Part shown: one piece after another, positions 1 through 9,986 of the stretch | How positions within the stretch are numbered: position 1 is the stretch's first letter | How the letters are laid out: each line of letters begins with the position of its first letter | Assembly (NCBI GenBank): GCA_030704615.1 | Contig: CM060731.1 | Coordinates: 41,232,001-41,296,000, forward strand | Reading direction: 5' to 3' | DNA length: 64,000 nucleotides | DNA from: Takakia lepidozioides | Lineage: Eukaryota > Streptophyta > Takakiopsida > Takakiales > Takakiaceae | Made by a program: the position numbers and the translations under genes | The notes under the pieces: model-generated | Seen by the model: the letters and a program-made list of their open reading frames with translations, nothing else | Told to the model about the DNA's origin: nothing | Databases searched by the model: none

Positions 1-48
1 TATAGCTGTTCGTGACTCTGTTGTTTCAATTATACGTCTTTCCTTCAG

Positions 49-2006
49 CATTGAGGTCAAATGAGGCATCAATCCCAGACCTTCAAGTCAGATTATGCTA
101 CATCTGCTCAGTACAAGTCAATCTGTCCCCCAAGCAATGAATCTTGGAAAGCCAGAGGTACAATGGGAATTTTGATCTGCTCATAATAATTGCATAACTC
201 AGTGGTTTTCAATTGAAGGAGATGATATTTAGACGGTGATTAACCTGTGAGAAAATGAGAAGCTTTATCGACTGGCTTGGCATCCATGCAGGATGCCCCA
301 GAGGAGCCAGTGGTGAGTGTCTGCACTCATGTTTTCTGCAGACAGTGCATCTCAGAGCAGCTGGCCAATGGCGACGATACCTCCTGCCATTTTCCTAAAT
401 GTGGCAAGCCACTCAATTTGTCCCTCGTCTACACACTTTCAGCTCTTGAGGAGTGCAGTGTGGATGACAGCAGCAACACTAGCAGTTGTGACATTAGGTT
501 ACTGGCTCGATCGCAGAAGAAACTGGGTGAAGGGGCTGAGGAAGAGAAGCTGATTTGGAAATCATCATCAAAAATAGATGCTGTGATCAACACCTTGCAG
601 GCCCTACCACGAATGGACATGCTGGTAGAGGATCAGAGGCTGCTGAAAGAGGGGACTGAGGATATTGAGACCCAAGTGCAGGATCCTGATGAAAAGGCTG
701 AGTCTTGTGCTCTTGCTGAACCATATTTAGAGACAACGGTTGCAGCAACAAGGCATGGGGTGGAGTCAATGGAAAAGGCAATAGTGTTTTCCCAGTGGAC
801 AAGCATGCTGGACCTGCTGGAAGTTTCATTGCAGCAAGCAGGCTTTTGCTACCGCCGGCTGGATGGCACTATGTCTGTATCAGCCCGTGACCGAGCTGTG
901 TCTGATTTCAACACTTGTCCTGAGGTTAGTTCTGCCTCATTGTTTTGGGTCCTGAGTGGATCATTGTCTGCACTTTCAGCTTTATATAAGGTGTAAATTT
1001 TTTAAGAGGCTTTTCGTCATTGTATTTTGCTGCCCTAGTCGAGCATGTGTGTGTTTTTTATGTAGAGACTTGTCACTGGAACTGTACATGTGCATTAGTG
1101 TAGCCAGGAGGATGCATTCGCACTGGTTTTTTGGAACAGCTTTCCAGGTCAGATTCGCAAACCTCTGTGGTGAATAAGATGGGTGCATGCACCTAGACTA
1201 ATAGATCTCCATGCTTGAAAGAGTAATAGATCAAAAGATTACTCAAAAGAGTAATAGATCTCCATGCTTGACAGGTGACTGTGATGATCATGTCTTTGAA
1301 AGCTGCAAGTCTGGGCTTGAACATGGTGGCTGCTTGCCATGTGCTGCTTCTTGATGTTTGGTGGAATCCAACAACAGAAGATCAGGCGATTGATCGTGCG
1401 CACCGCATCGGTCAGACTCGTCCTGTCAATGTTTCCCGGTTCACTATTAAAAACACTATCGAGGACCGCATCCTAGCATTGCAGGTAACCTCCCACATGT
1501 TCCTTGGCTTGTAAAAGCGTTTAGGGGTAACTGGTGTGTCGATTGGTCCTAGCCGTTGAGAGGAGCTACTTTCTTAGTGGTATTAGTCGGATAAAGGACT
1601 TCATTCACAAGCAAGTCATACTTGATTGGGAACATGAACTCTTACTACCGGCTAGATTTGTCACAGTTAAAACAGTTAACCCTGTGAAATATAGCATGAA
1701 TCTCCTTGAGGCAGTATGTAACTGTCCACCCTGCAACATACCTTAAAGTCCAAAATGCTTTGCCATTCTTTTTGTGGCAGAATCCGTATACAATGATATT
1801 TTCTGTTTCTTAATGAAGTTCCTTGGCCATGAGAGTTGAATGTCACATGCAGGAAGTAGTTGGCTGTTTATTGTTGGAAACTAATTGTGCTGTAATTGTA
1901 GGAGGGCAAGCGCCAGATTGTGGTATCAGCTTTTGGGGAGAATGAGGGCGGGGAACAGAAAACTCGCCTTACTGTTGAAGACCTTCAGTTCCTCTTCCAT
2001 GTCTGA
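49..2006 (+). CDS. SNF2-family helicase with RING finger, CHR27/CHR28 (FORGETTER)-like; 3' part only
   Basis: This is a nuclear chromatin-remodelling ATPase of the Rad5/HLTF-like plant group; the 5' part with the ATPase domain lies outside the window. I see exons 49-110, 292-924, 1275-1484 and 1902-2006, all joined in phase. The first two together encode a complete C3HC4 RING: CYIC, then CTHVFCRQC, then CHFPKC. A variable linker follows, then the helicase C domain ([48 protein letters not shown]). The end, [12 protein letters not shown], matches the usual C-terminus of Arabidopsis CHR27/28, which act in heat-stress memory and small-RNA-directed silencing. The intron 925-1274 carries a short direct repeat that reaches almost to the acceptor. 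Family assignment is firm; the exact orthologue is less certain. Confidence 0.88.
1199..1271 (+). repeat. Direct repeat inside the helicase intron
   Basis: A 20-bp unit, TAATAGATCTCCATGCTTGA, occurs at 1199-1218 and again at 1252-1271, a period of 53 bp. A partial copy (GAGTAATAGATC) lies between them at about 1221-1232. The second copy ends three bases before the splice acceptor of exon 1275. Confidence 0.85.
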
Positions 2007-2116
2007 TTGATTCCGCAAACACTGCACCTCGGATTGGAGATAATGCAGTAGCATACTGTTCCTGCAGGCTCCTATCCAGAAATTTCTCCATTTTATGCCA
2101 GTGATCGATACCTGTT

Positions 2117-3174
2117 TCAGGAGTTGAGGTCTGCTCTTACTAACACAGCCTGAATGACTTCAAAAATTGAAGACCCTGCACCAGCACCATCTATCTTCAC
2201 AAATTGTTGCTGCAGTGGGCTGGTCTCTTCAACACATTGTTCTATCTCATTGCTCTCTTCACAAACTGATGATACACAATTTGTAGCTCCTACAGAGAGC
2301 GCTCTCTCTCGGGAGTTTGCCCCTCTCGTCTCAAATGGGCTGCCACGTTGATGCTGCAATTGGTGTCTACCTTGCACAATAATCTGTTGAGCTGTCTGCA
2401 GCCACAGAATCCAGACACACACAGGGCTTCAATGACCATATGTTAGCAAGAGGGGTGCTCTGGTTATGCACAGGAGCTTTTGTCCCATTAAATGAGGCGT
2501 GGCTTGCTCATCCAGGCCATTGGCCATCGGTTAGAGTAATCCTGAGCTAGCCACTGAAGAAGGTAGAGGCTTGTTAGCAGTGCAACCTGGAGTTGAAAGT
2601 TGACTGTAATCAACCTCAATAGATATCCCAGGCAGTGCTAAAATGTTCACCATCGTACTCCCTGATACTTGATCATCCTCTCCACTGGTTTCAAAAATTT
2701 CCTCAGTTTGGGGAGAGGATGCTGGCCTTACAATAGAGACCTGCACGAAATACAAGTTAGGAACCACGACCTGTTTTGTAAAGGAACTGCAACAAAGTCT
2801 CTGCTTGTTTGCATACAAATTCCCGCTTGTTTATTCATCTTCTGCATATATGTCTACCTGATCTTTACTGTGTTCAACATGGGTGTGCTTATCTATATGC
2901 ATGTAAAGCTTCTCTCACGTTTCTCAACCAAATATCTTCTTTGGAGAAATGTATATGCAGTCTAAGAAGACATGCAAAAGGCAGGTTCCAGCCAAAGACG
3001 CACCTGTGACACTGAGTCACCAGGCTGGTCTGAAGTTGGCCCAGTCTCCAATATGTAGAAATAGGTTTCTATTCTCTCAGCCATCTTTGAGCTCCAAAGA
3101 TAAAGAGTAGTCTCTCCATGCTCGGCAACAGAGAACTTAGACCTGTTGGTAGCCAGGCCGCTGACTTGCGAGGC
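2117..3174 (-). CDS. Unrecognised gene tail, three phase-0 exons (possibly a gene fragment)
   Basis: I do not recognise this protein. On the minus strand three open segments join with consensus splice sites, all in phase 0: 3174-3004 (57 codons, acceptor TTTTCCAAG, donor CAG|GTGCG), 2740-2555 (62 codons, acceptor TTTCGTGCAG, donor TCA|GTGG) and 2353-2117 (79 codons including the stop). The predicted tail includes AEHGETTLYLWSSKMAERIE and ends in FEVIQAVLVRADLNS. No start or 5' exon is visible, because the sequence beyond 3190 changes to low-complexity heptad-like repeats. It could be a real gene converging on the helicase gene (stop codons 110 bp apart), a truncated pseudogene, or a coincidence of open frames. 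The shared phase favours a real or recently real gene. Confidence 0.4.
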
Positions 3175-3189
3175 CTTGGAAAAGATCAC

Positions 3190-3732
3190 AATCAGAAGCA
3201 GATGTGTGGGTTAGGTATGACGCCTCGAAATCCAGGCGTGGAGTTTTGGTAAAAAAAAGGCGGAGGGAAAGTGAGGAGGAAGCAACGGTTTCAAATCCAC
3301 TATAGCGAAGCTGCAAGGGAGGATAACATAGCTTGAGGATGGAAGGAAGCTTGAGGTAACGAAGCTTGAGGGGAAGATTGAGCAGCTTGAGGAGAAAATT
3401 GAGAAGCGTGAAGTGGATATTGCAAGCCTTTGACTTACCGACTGTGCAGAGTTATGCAAAAATGTTTACCTGAATAAGGATCAAGCATAGTGCTAGGTCA
3501 CTCTCTCACATTATGTTGGTTTGCAAGTACTCTAATTTTGCACGCATCCCTTGTTTTGAGGTGTGGACAACCTACAACCTAACGACGACATGTGCCTTGT
3601 TTACGCTAGAAACAATGAAATTGAGATGAAGAGCATTTTTCCTTTTACTATCATTTATACTACAAGATAATGGACATTATATTGTCCCTAAAGCACTGCC
3701 ACAAATTTTTCTTTGTATCTATCGTGCGGTTA
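3190..3732. other. Non-coding stretch with a decayed heptad-type repeat
   Basis: No gene is seen. Around 3330-3430 on the plus strand an AAGCTTGAGG-type unit recurs and would encode a Lys/Glu/Leu coiled-coil pattern (KLEGKIEQLEEKIEKRE). It is cut by stop codons on both sides, so it reads as a relic rather than a gene. Confidence 0.4.
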
Positions 3733-3814
3733 AAATGCAGAATTTATGGCGGTGAATTCTGCATTTCGGAATGCACCCCATCAGCTCCCTCGAGTGCATT
3801 CCGAAATGCAGAAT
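3733..3814. repeat. Foldback sequence 1: three alternating inverted arms
   Basis: Arms 3756-3776 and 3794-3814 are perfect 21-bp reverse complements around a 17-bp loop; the core reads TTCTGCATTTCGGAATGCAC. A third arm at 3733-3744 (AAATGCAGAATT) is the reverse complement of 3755-3766, so two competing hairpins can form. Flanking DNA is AT-rich and non-coding. No TSD was found. Confidence 0.85.
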
Positions 3815-3861
3815 GCACCGGACATTAATTTTTATTTTTATTTTGTGGCAGTTCTTTACGC

Positions 3862-3976
3862 AGGGTAATACCCCTCGTGTCGGGCATTCCCGGATTTGCG
3901 GGCCTTCCCCTCGGGCTACCGCCCTCGGCGTCGGGCCCTTAAATCCGGGAATGCCCTCCACTCAGGGCATTACCCT
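3862..3976. repeat. Foldback sequence 2: nested 115-bp palindrome
   Basis: Outer arms AGGGTAAT (3862-3869) and ATTACCCT (3969-3976) enclose perfect 16-bp arms GGGCATTCCCGGATTT (3882-3897) and its reverse complement (3941-3956). A GGGC/GCCC hairpin lies at the centre. The element is GC-rich in AT-rich surroundings and shares the GCATTCC core with the foldback 50 bp upstream. It has the look of a small foldback MITE or the end of a larger element. Confidence 0.8.
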
Positions 3977-4089
3977 ATACATTACAAGATAGCCAATCCG
4001 TCATAGATGTCCTAAACTGCATATCTCCACGAGTTGTTGACTATTAGGCAAAACCTTGAGCTACAGTTGTTTTAGGGCTGCTTGTGGAG

Positions 4090-5758
4090 CTACTTCATGA
4101 CCACCGATGGTCGCACTGTTCCACGCACGCATCTGCCACAGTCATCAGCGCAGAACCAGAATTTGTGGTTCTTGGCTTCTGATTGGTCATATGGGTGGAA
4201 CAATCCAGTGAAAGTCGGAGCCGGAGTCCGGGCACTGCCTCTTGATATGAAAGACGTGCACTTCTCGAAAGTGGTGGCCCTAATCGCCGAACATTTCACC
4301 CGAGACCCAGCATCGGTACGTTCTATGTGCCAAATGTCGTCGAGGCACATAGACTCCACCACATCGGGAAGCATGTTATTCTCCTGCACCATTGCAATGA
4401 CAGAGGGAGATGTAGGGGCTTGGTGTCCTGAGGAAGGTTCCTCCACAGTGGTGGTTCCGGACATGGATCTATGATGCAAGGGAACACACGGCGTGGAGAA
4501 ATTGCAAGGTCGTCGGGCCGTCACCACTTACAAATATCTTCCCCATTTTCCTGATTGTTGCATCCAGGCATTGTGCACTGTCTCCGCCAGATTGCAAGAT
4601 AACATTCCACCATCTCTTCAAGGGACATGTGCTACAGAATGGGAAAACACCCTTCACAATGAAGGATAGGTAGATCCTTCTACAACATTGATGGGAAAAA
4701 TGGAGACAATGCATGCATTTTTTCCATGCAACAAAAGCAACGTACCTTTGTCATGCATGCTCCCCGCTGCCTGTACCGGAAGTGCCAAAACGCAAGCCAG
4801 TCTTCCAGTGCTCTCATACTATCCAGAGATGCAGCCCCAAACGAGAACCACCAGGCACGAATTGTTTGGAACAAGGTATTCGTCTCTGCCATAGTTTGGC
4901 ATCTTTGTATTGTTTGCACAACCTGCAACTCTGCATCTCCGGCTTGATGTCTGTCTTTGTATGTTTCTCCAGTGACCGTGTCCACTGAAAAAGATAGGTA
5001 CGTTCTCTTTCCGGCATTGGCACTATTGGATCACCTGATCCGAAGACAATGCGAACCGCATTGAAATTCGCTTGAGCACTATCGGCCATGAATCCTGCAA
5101 AATTGGGAGATGACACACCATGGCAGCCCACAACACGGATCAAAGATTTCTACATGAGCTGCTGGGATTCTGCATCCTCTGATTGCATGTCGCACACTGC
5201 AATTGTCATGACTCATTGGTATTCAGGGTCGTAAACATGATATGTCATTGTCGTCCAATCTTTCACTCGTTTCACGTGATCAAACATAAGAAAACACTTC
5301 TCCAGATCGCCACCCCTCTCCATTCTCTTTACAAGGCTGACCCCACTGCCCTCCCCAGTTGTCGACATCTTGAAAATGAACACTTTGATTGATCTCCTTG
5401 TCCTGGGAACACACTATCTTGAATGTAGTCGTACCTGCTCTTTCGCTTCAATTCGAAAATGTTGTCGATATAGCCTCTGTTTCCTGGCTCATTCTCAATG
5501 CATTCACCTAGTGTCAAATGTTTGGTGAACTCAACGTGGAGAAATGATCCATGACAATGTCCAAAGCTGGCCCTTCAAGTTTCTTGTTGACAGAATCTCT
5601 CGCGCTTTAGAATTTGGCTCTCCAAGAATGTCTTGTTTCCCCAAGAGCACTCCTGACCGTTTCATGCTTAGGTCCACATCGTGATACTGTGCAACTCCGC
5701 TATTGGACACGGGTGTGGGGCAATGTAATTTGGAACTGTTTTGTTGTTCTGATTCCAA
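4090..5758 (-). pseudogene. MULE-like transposase pseudogene
   Basis: The minus strand encodes, in broken frames, a protein type I know from moss and lycophyte genomes as repetitive MULE-related transposase. Recognisable blocks in order are MFDHVKRVKDWTTMTYHVYD (about 5270-5210), an in-frame stop, CDMQSED, another stop, then GFMADSAQANFNAVRIVFGS followed by a DP-rich RERTYLFQWTRSLEKHTK block (about 5100-4980). A WLAFWHFRYRQRG block (about 4780) and a Cys-rich tail with FWFCADDCGRCVRG (about 4130) follow. At least two stops and several frame changes separate the blocks, so the copy is dead. Terminal repeats were not found. Family assignment is from memory of the motif order. Confidence 0.6.
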
Positions 5759-6631
5759 ATTGTACTACCCTGGCAAACGATTAGGAACAAGGAATCATAT
5801 GTGATGTTGAGTGCTTTCATTTCGGAAAGTGTGTTTGTAATGTTGTTGTAATGTGTTTGTAATGATTCAAGAAGAACTACACATTGTCATCGTGCCTCCA
5901 TTCCCCCAATTTCGGCTACTCATTGTATGTGTTGTCAAGCCCAAAAAGAGTTAACAACATTCTTGAACAAAGCTGAAAATCCTTCAGCATCTTTCAGAGC
6001 AGATAATCCATGTGCACACAGATGCCCATGCTTAAGAAATGGTGGCACCACAATTTGCACGCCCAGGGTATTTATACAATGTTACTGAAGACTTGTTTTG
6101 CAAAAAAACAACTTAAGGTGCTTGTGAAGGCTTGTAAAATGCAACTGGTCTCCAATTTCCTAGTCCTTCTCCCCATTCACTTGCGGGACTTGTCACATTT
6201 GTAAAGTGCATCATGATTTCTGACAAGAAAGTGACACCAGATAGGAGCCAACATTCCAAGCATACAAATCATGTCAGTCTCCTGGACAGAGTGCCCACTT
6301 GTATTTCTCGCCATGTTTCACGGACATCCTAAATGTGGATGGTGAAGGAAATTTTGGGATGATAAAAGAGGGCAAACAAATGGGTGGCATTCGGGTTTCA
6401 ATCCGCGAAAATAGGTGCAGTCCGCGGAATTAGATGCCATGCGGTTTTTTTTTTAAATGTGACGTGGCGATGATGCGGACTCTCGTGGTGACATGGCGAT
6501 GATGTGGCATGAGCCTGGCAGGCTCACGTGCTCACAAGCTCACGGAGTCAGGCTCACGCGGAGGCATTCCCCAAGCTAAAGGAGCAGCCATCTCACTTCT
6601 GAGCTATGGCTGCATGCAAGATATTGACTCT
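5759..6631. other. Non-coding stretch
   Basis: No convincing gene or repeat. A short tandem of TGTAATG/TGTTTGTAATG units lies near 5825-5865, and a T-run with GACGTGGCGATGATG repeats near 6450-6500. Confidence 0.4.
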
Positions 6632-7042
6632 TTAAACACTTTGAAGTGCTGCTAAGTATGGCAACATAGGATTGAATGCTTGCTGAGCTTCTACGTAAAA
6701 GCTGTTTTCAACCTCCCATGGGGACACCAAGTTAAGACCTACGTAAAGTCCATGAGTTTGGGTCTTTGATTCTTTCAATACAAGGTGCATGTGTTTTCTT
6801 ACAGGCTGCGCTATAGCGGCAACCATTATAAAGGTTTGAGGGAGACTCCTGCAGAACATTTGCATTTGGCAGCGCATCCCTTTGCGACAGGTTGGAGTGG
6901 AAGCATCGTACATGGCACATTTGAGGGTCATCTTGTTTGCAGTGAAACTTGCGCCGTCTGGTTCGGACCGTGCAGAGGCGTTGTTTTTTTTTGTGATGGG
7001 ATCCATCTTTGTGAAAGTTTTAAATGTATATCTGCGACTCAT
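6632..7042 (-). other. 136-codon open frame of unknown nature
   Basis: This is an uninterrupted minus-strand frame next to the hAT-type element. I recognise no domain. A competing frame contains a Cys-rich CAAKCKC-type stretch that could be a relic of a transposon zinc finger. Surrounded by transposon debris, it is more likely a relic than a gene. Confidence 0.2.
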
Positions 7043-7085
7043 GTAATATCTTGTGTGTACAGGCTCTCTTGACTGAGGTAATGAC

Positions 7086-7935
7086 CAGTGTTGTGCGGGT
7101 CCGGGTTTTGAAGGCGGGTACCCGGCGGGTTAGGATCCGGGTTACCCGGACCCAGACCCGCCTGCTGGGTCCAGAACCCGTTAAACCCGCTACCCGTGGG
7201 CCAATGTAGTGGGTCAGGGTCCGGGTCTTAAATTTAGATGGGGCATACGGGGTCCACCTTAGATCTGGTAGGTTTTGTCATATGTGTGGAGGGGACGAGC
7301 AACAGTAGGCCGCAGCAGCCAGCCCCACCACGTTGTAGCCCAGTGGTAATGCCCACATACCACCTCAAAAGCAGTTGTGGGTTCGATCCCCGGAGTGGTG
7401 TCACAAAGTTGTGCCCTCTGGGACCATAATTTACACCTCCCAAAGGAGACGTCATATATTATTATTATGCCAGATCCCACACATCCATGCTATAGTGATC
7501 TACCCTTGAGGCATATTACTATTCTTAACATGTTTAAAGAATTGATATTGAAATATAGAAAATGGAACTCAAACTTAATTTAATTCTTATTCATGGTATA
7601 CATATTCATATTCATGGTATATTTTGAAGGAATGTCTCTTAAAATAAAATTCATTATTAGGATTTAAAGTTTTTTTCAGCCAATTTTTTTTATCCCTAAT
7701 TAATCTTAATTTTCTAATTTATTTAATCAATAAATTAGGACCCGGATCCGAACCCGTGAACCCGCTAATATTTCCCAACAACTACCCGGACCCTAACCTG
7801 AGTCCGTGTTGACAAACCCGGACCCGGATTTTCCCAATTTCAAAAACCCGAATCCGGACCCGGACTTGGCTCCGAAAAAAAACCCGCACCCGGACCCGGC
7901 GGGTTCCTTAAAAAGGCAGATTCCGCACAACACTG
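7086..7935. mobile_element. hAT-type non-autonomous element (MITE), 850 bp
   Basis: Perfect 13-bp terminal inverted repeats, CAGTGTTGTGCGG at 7086-7098 and its reverse complement at 7923-7935, bound this element. CAGTG-type ends are typical of hAT transposons. The sub-terminal 100-200 bp on each side are packed with GGGTCCGGGTT / ACCCGGACCCG words in opposite orientations, as expected for transposase-binding repeats. The flanking octamers GTAATGAC and GTATGAAC match at 5 of 8 positions, so a target-site duplication is possible but degraded. There is no transposase coding. A SINE sits inside, and the AT-rich core is otherwise featureless. Confidence 0.75.
7317..7478 (+). mobile_element. tRNA-derived SINE nested in the hAT-type element
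   Basis: A pol III box A, TAGCCCAGTGG (7336-7346), is followed 34 bp later by a box B, GGTTCGATCC (7380-7389), the spacing found in tRNA genes. CACCAC and GTGGTG flank the tRNA-like head like an acceptor stem, but the cloverleaf does not close well, so it is not a working tRNA. About 70 bp of body follow, ending in (ATT)n (about 7457-7467). GCCAG..CCCAC words on both sides could be a degraded TSD. The boxes are clear; the ends are approximate. Confidence 0.6.
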
Positions 7936-9312
7936 GTATGAACCAGAGAAGTCCAAGGATCACAGGATTTGTTAGAGACTGGATGATGTTGAAAACAATA
8001 TGTGATCGAGTGGTCGAGTTTCATGGTCAACATTTTCTGATGCTAACGGTCGTCCATCGATGACTTCAACGGGGGCTGAGAGTTTCTTCTTTACGAGCGT
8101 TAAATTGTGTTGTTTCGCAAAGTTTTTGTCAATAAAACATGCTGAAGGCCCTGAGTCCAAAAGTGCTTCTACAGAGATATCTCGAGTTGACACTCTGATT
8201 TTTACTGGGATTGTGAAGCAAGGTGCAGGGTCTGGAGGTAGAAAGAGACATTTTTTTTGTGAGGAATTTGTGGTGTCTAGCCGCATAGTCGCTACTGTGA
8301 CTAGACATCTTCGTTTTCCGACCTCCTCGTATCGAATACTTGAGTTGTGCCCCGAGCTTTGAATCTTCTCTTGTTGTGGCAGTTTAATGCTATGTGATTT
8401 TCTTCTCATCAATAGAGGCATAATCCATTCGAGCGTCGTCTTTGTTTTTCTTGTGGCGTCAATGGCTTGAATCGGACAGCATCAATCAACATAGGATCAC
8501 TACCGGATGTCTGATGGATCGTTGTGTTTGGTTCTATAGTAGCAGCGGCATGATGCGTCGTCAACCATCCAGATCGCTTCTCTTGACGTCTTTCGAACAA
8601 ACGATTATCACATGCAATGATTTGGGTGATGAATTCGCGTAGTGTGCTCACGTTTGGCATTGTCAGCAACAAATCTTTTATATCCTCCTTTAGCCCACAT
8701 CGAAACTGACTAATGAGGCTCTTCTCATTCCAGTCGAGGTCGCATGTAAGTTGTCAAAATTCAGCAGCATAAACGAAAGCAGGACGTGCTTCTTGTCGAA
8801 GATTTCGCATCTTTGTCTCTACAATTCTCTCCATATCATTTTCTCCAAACGTTGCAGTGAACTCGGACATGAATGCTTCAAAATTGTATAGTAAATGCGA
8901 ATTTTTTTCTAATAGCGGTGCAAATCAAGATAGGGCAGTATCTGATAGAAGGGTGCCCACGAATCCCACTTGAATACCTTTATCGGGGTAACGTTGTGGA
9001 TGTATTGAACAAAACCGCGAAATCTTGATCTTGTCCTATCAAATTTCTCGGGCATGTTGATCTTTGGTTCTCTCGTAATCTGTTGAAGATGAACTGTTGC
9101 AGTAGGAGCTGTTGCAGTAGAGACTCGTACGATTGAAGATCCATTGTTCGACTTCTTTAACTCTGAAATTTGTTGTTGCAAATTGTGGAGAGCGTTGCCA
9201 AGATCTTGAGACTGATTAGCTTGTAATTGGGTGGTAGAGGTACGAAGTTCTTACATCTGGAGCTAGAGACTCTGCAATGTGGCGACCATTTCCGAAATGT
9301 GTCTTCCATCTT
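7936..9312 (-). pseudogene. Ty3/gypsy gag-protease region (decayed), minus strand
   Basis: Reading leftward from the LTR at 9348, the minus strand encodes gag and protease in broken frames. Gag starts near 9310 (MVATLQSLQLQ, a stop, then LQQQISELKKS) and continues with EPKINMPEKFDRTRSRFRGF (about 9020-9080). A zinc-knuckle region with LTPQEKQRRRSNGLCLYC follows near 8420-8470. The aspartic protease core ISVEALLDSGPSACFID, with GPS in place of the usual GAS, sits near 8170, followed by DGRPLASENVDHET. The last retroviral-like word, NPVILGLLWFI, ends exactly at the edge of the hAT-type element. Reverse transcriptase does not follow in this orientation. It is inactive. Confidence 0.8.
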
Positions 9313-9347
9313 AACTAACTAAGGAACAAACTTTAGTCTCGTCAAAC

Positions 9348-9986
9348 TGTCAAGGACGAGACCATGACTGAACACAAACAAGATATCAGACTAGAGGTAC
9401 AAGACTAGACAAGAAGTCAAGGTCAGCGTGGCCGAATGGATGATGGGTAAACATGAATCAAGATGATCTTTATAACAATGGACAAGAGTACAAGATACTG
9501 GAACTCGACTCGAATACTGGGATGCTGGAAACTGGACTGAGGTACCAGATACTGGAAACTGGGCTAGAGTACTGAAAGTTGGACTGGAGTACTGGGAGTG
9601 AGAACAAGAGTAGCTTGAACTTGTGTTGGCGAGACTGAAGAGTGTCCAGTCTCGCCTCCTATATATACTGGCTACTAGGAGGTTCCCTAAGAGACTTCCC
9701 CAAAGGAGATTTCTTGATGGAGAAGTTTCCTTAAACAAAGGAGGTATCTTGATGGAGAAATTTCTTTAAACAAAGGAGGTATCTTGATGTAGAAGTTTCC
9801 TCAAAATGAAGCTTCCTAAGCAATTTCCCAAGTTACTCTCGGTAATTTGATAAACTTCCGGTAACTTGGTAAGTAATGGTAACTTATGGTAAATCATGGT
9901 AGATCACGGTAACTTTTGATAACATGATATCTTGGTAACTTCTGGTACTTACTCCTGGTAAGTTCCTCTGGGCTATGTCCGTGACA
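9348..9986 (-). repeat. Chromovirus LTR copy A (minus orientation, 639 bp)
   Basis: On the minus strand it begins TGTCACGGACATAG at 9986 and ends TCCTTGACA at 9348, giving TGTCA/TGACA inverted ends. A TATATATA box is at 9660-9667. It is homologous to the LTRs at 13157 and 14298. It serves as the 5' LTR of the gag-protease fragment to its left, and it abuts the truncated reverse transcriptase on its right without spacer. No standard tRNA-Met primer-binding site follows it. Confidence 0.85.

Noticed and set aside
4082-4474. 130-codon plus-strand frame
   Set aside because: It lies opposite the MULE-like C-terminal blocks on the minus strand, which carry recognisable motifs.
7330-7400. A possible functional tRNA gene
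   Set aside because: Boxes A and B are present but the arms do not pair into a cloverleaf and there is no anticodon stem; a SINE is the better reading.
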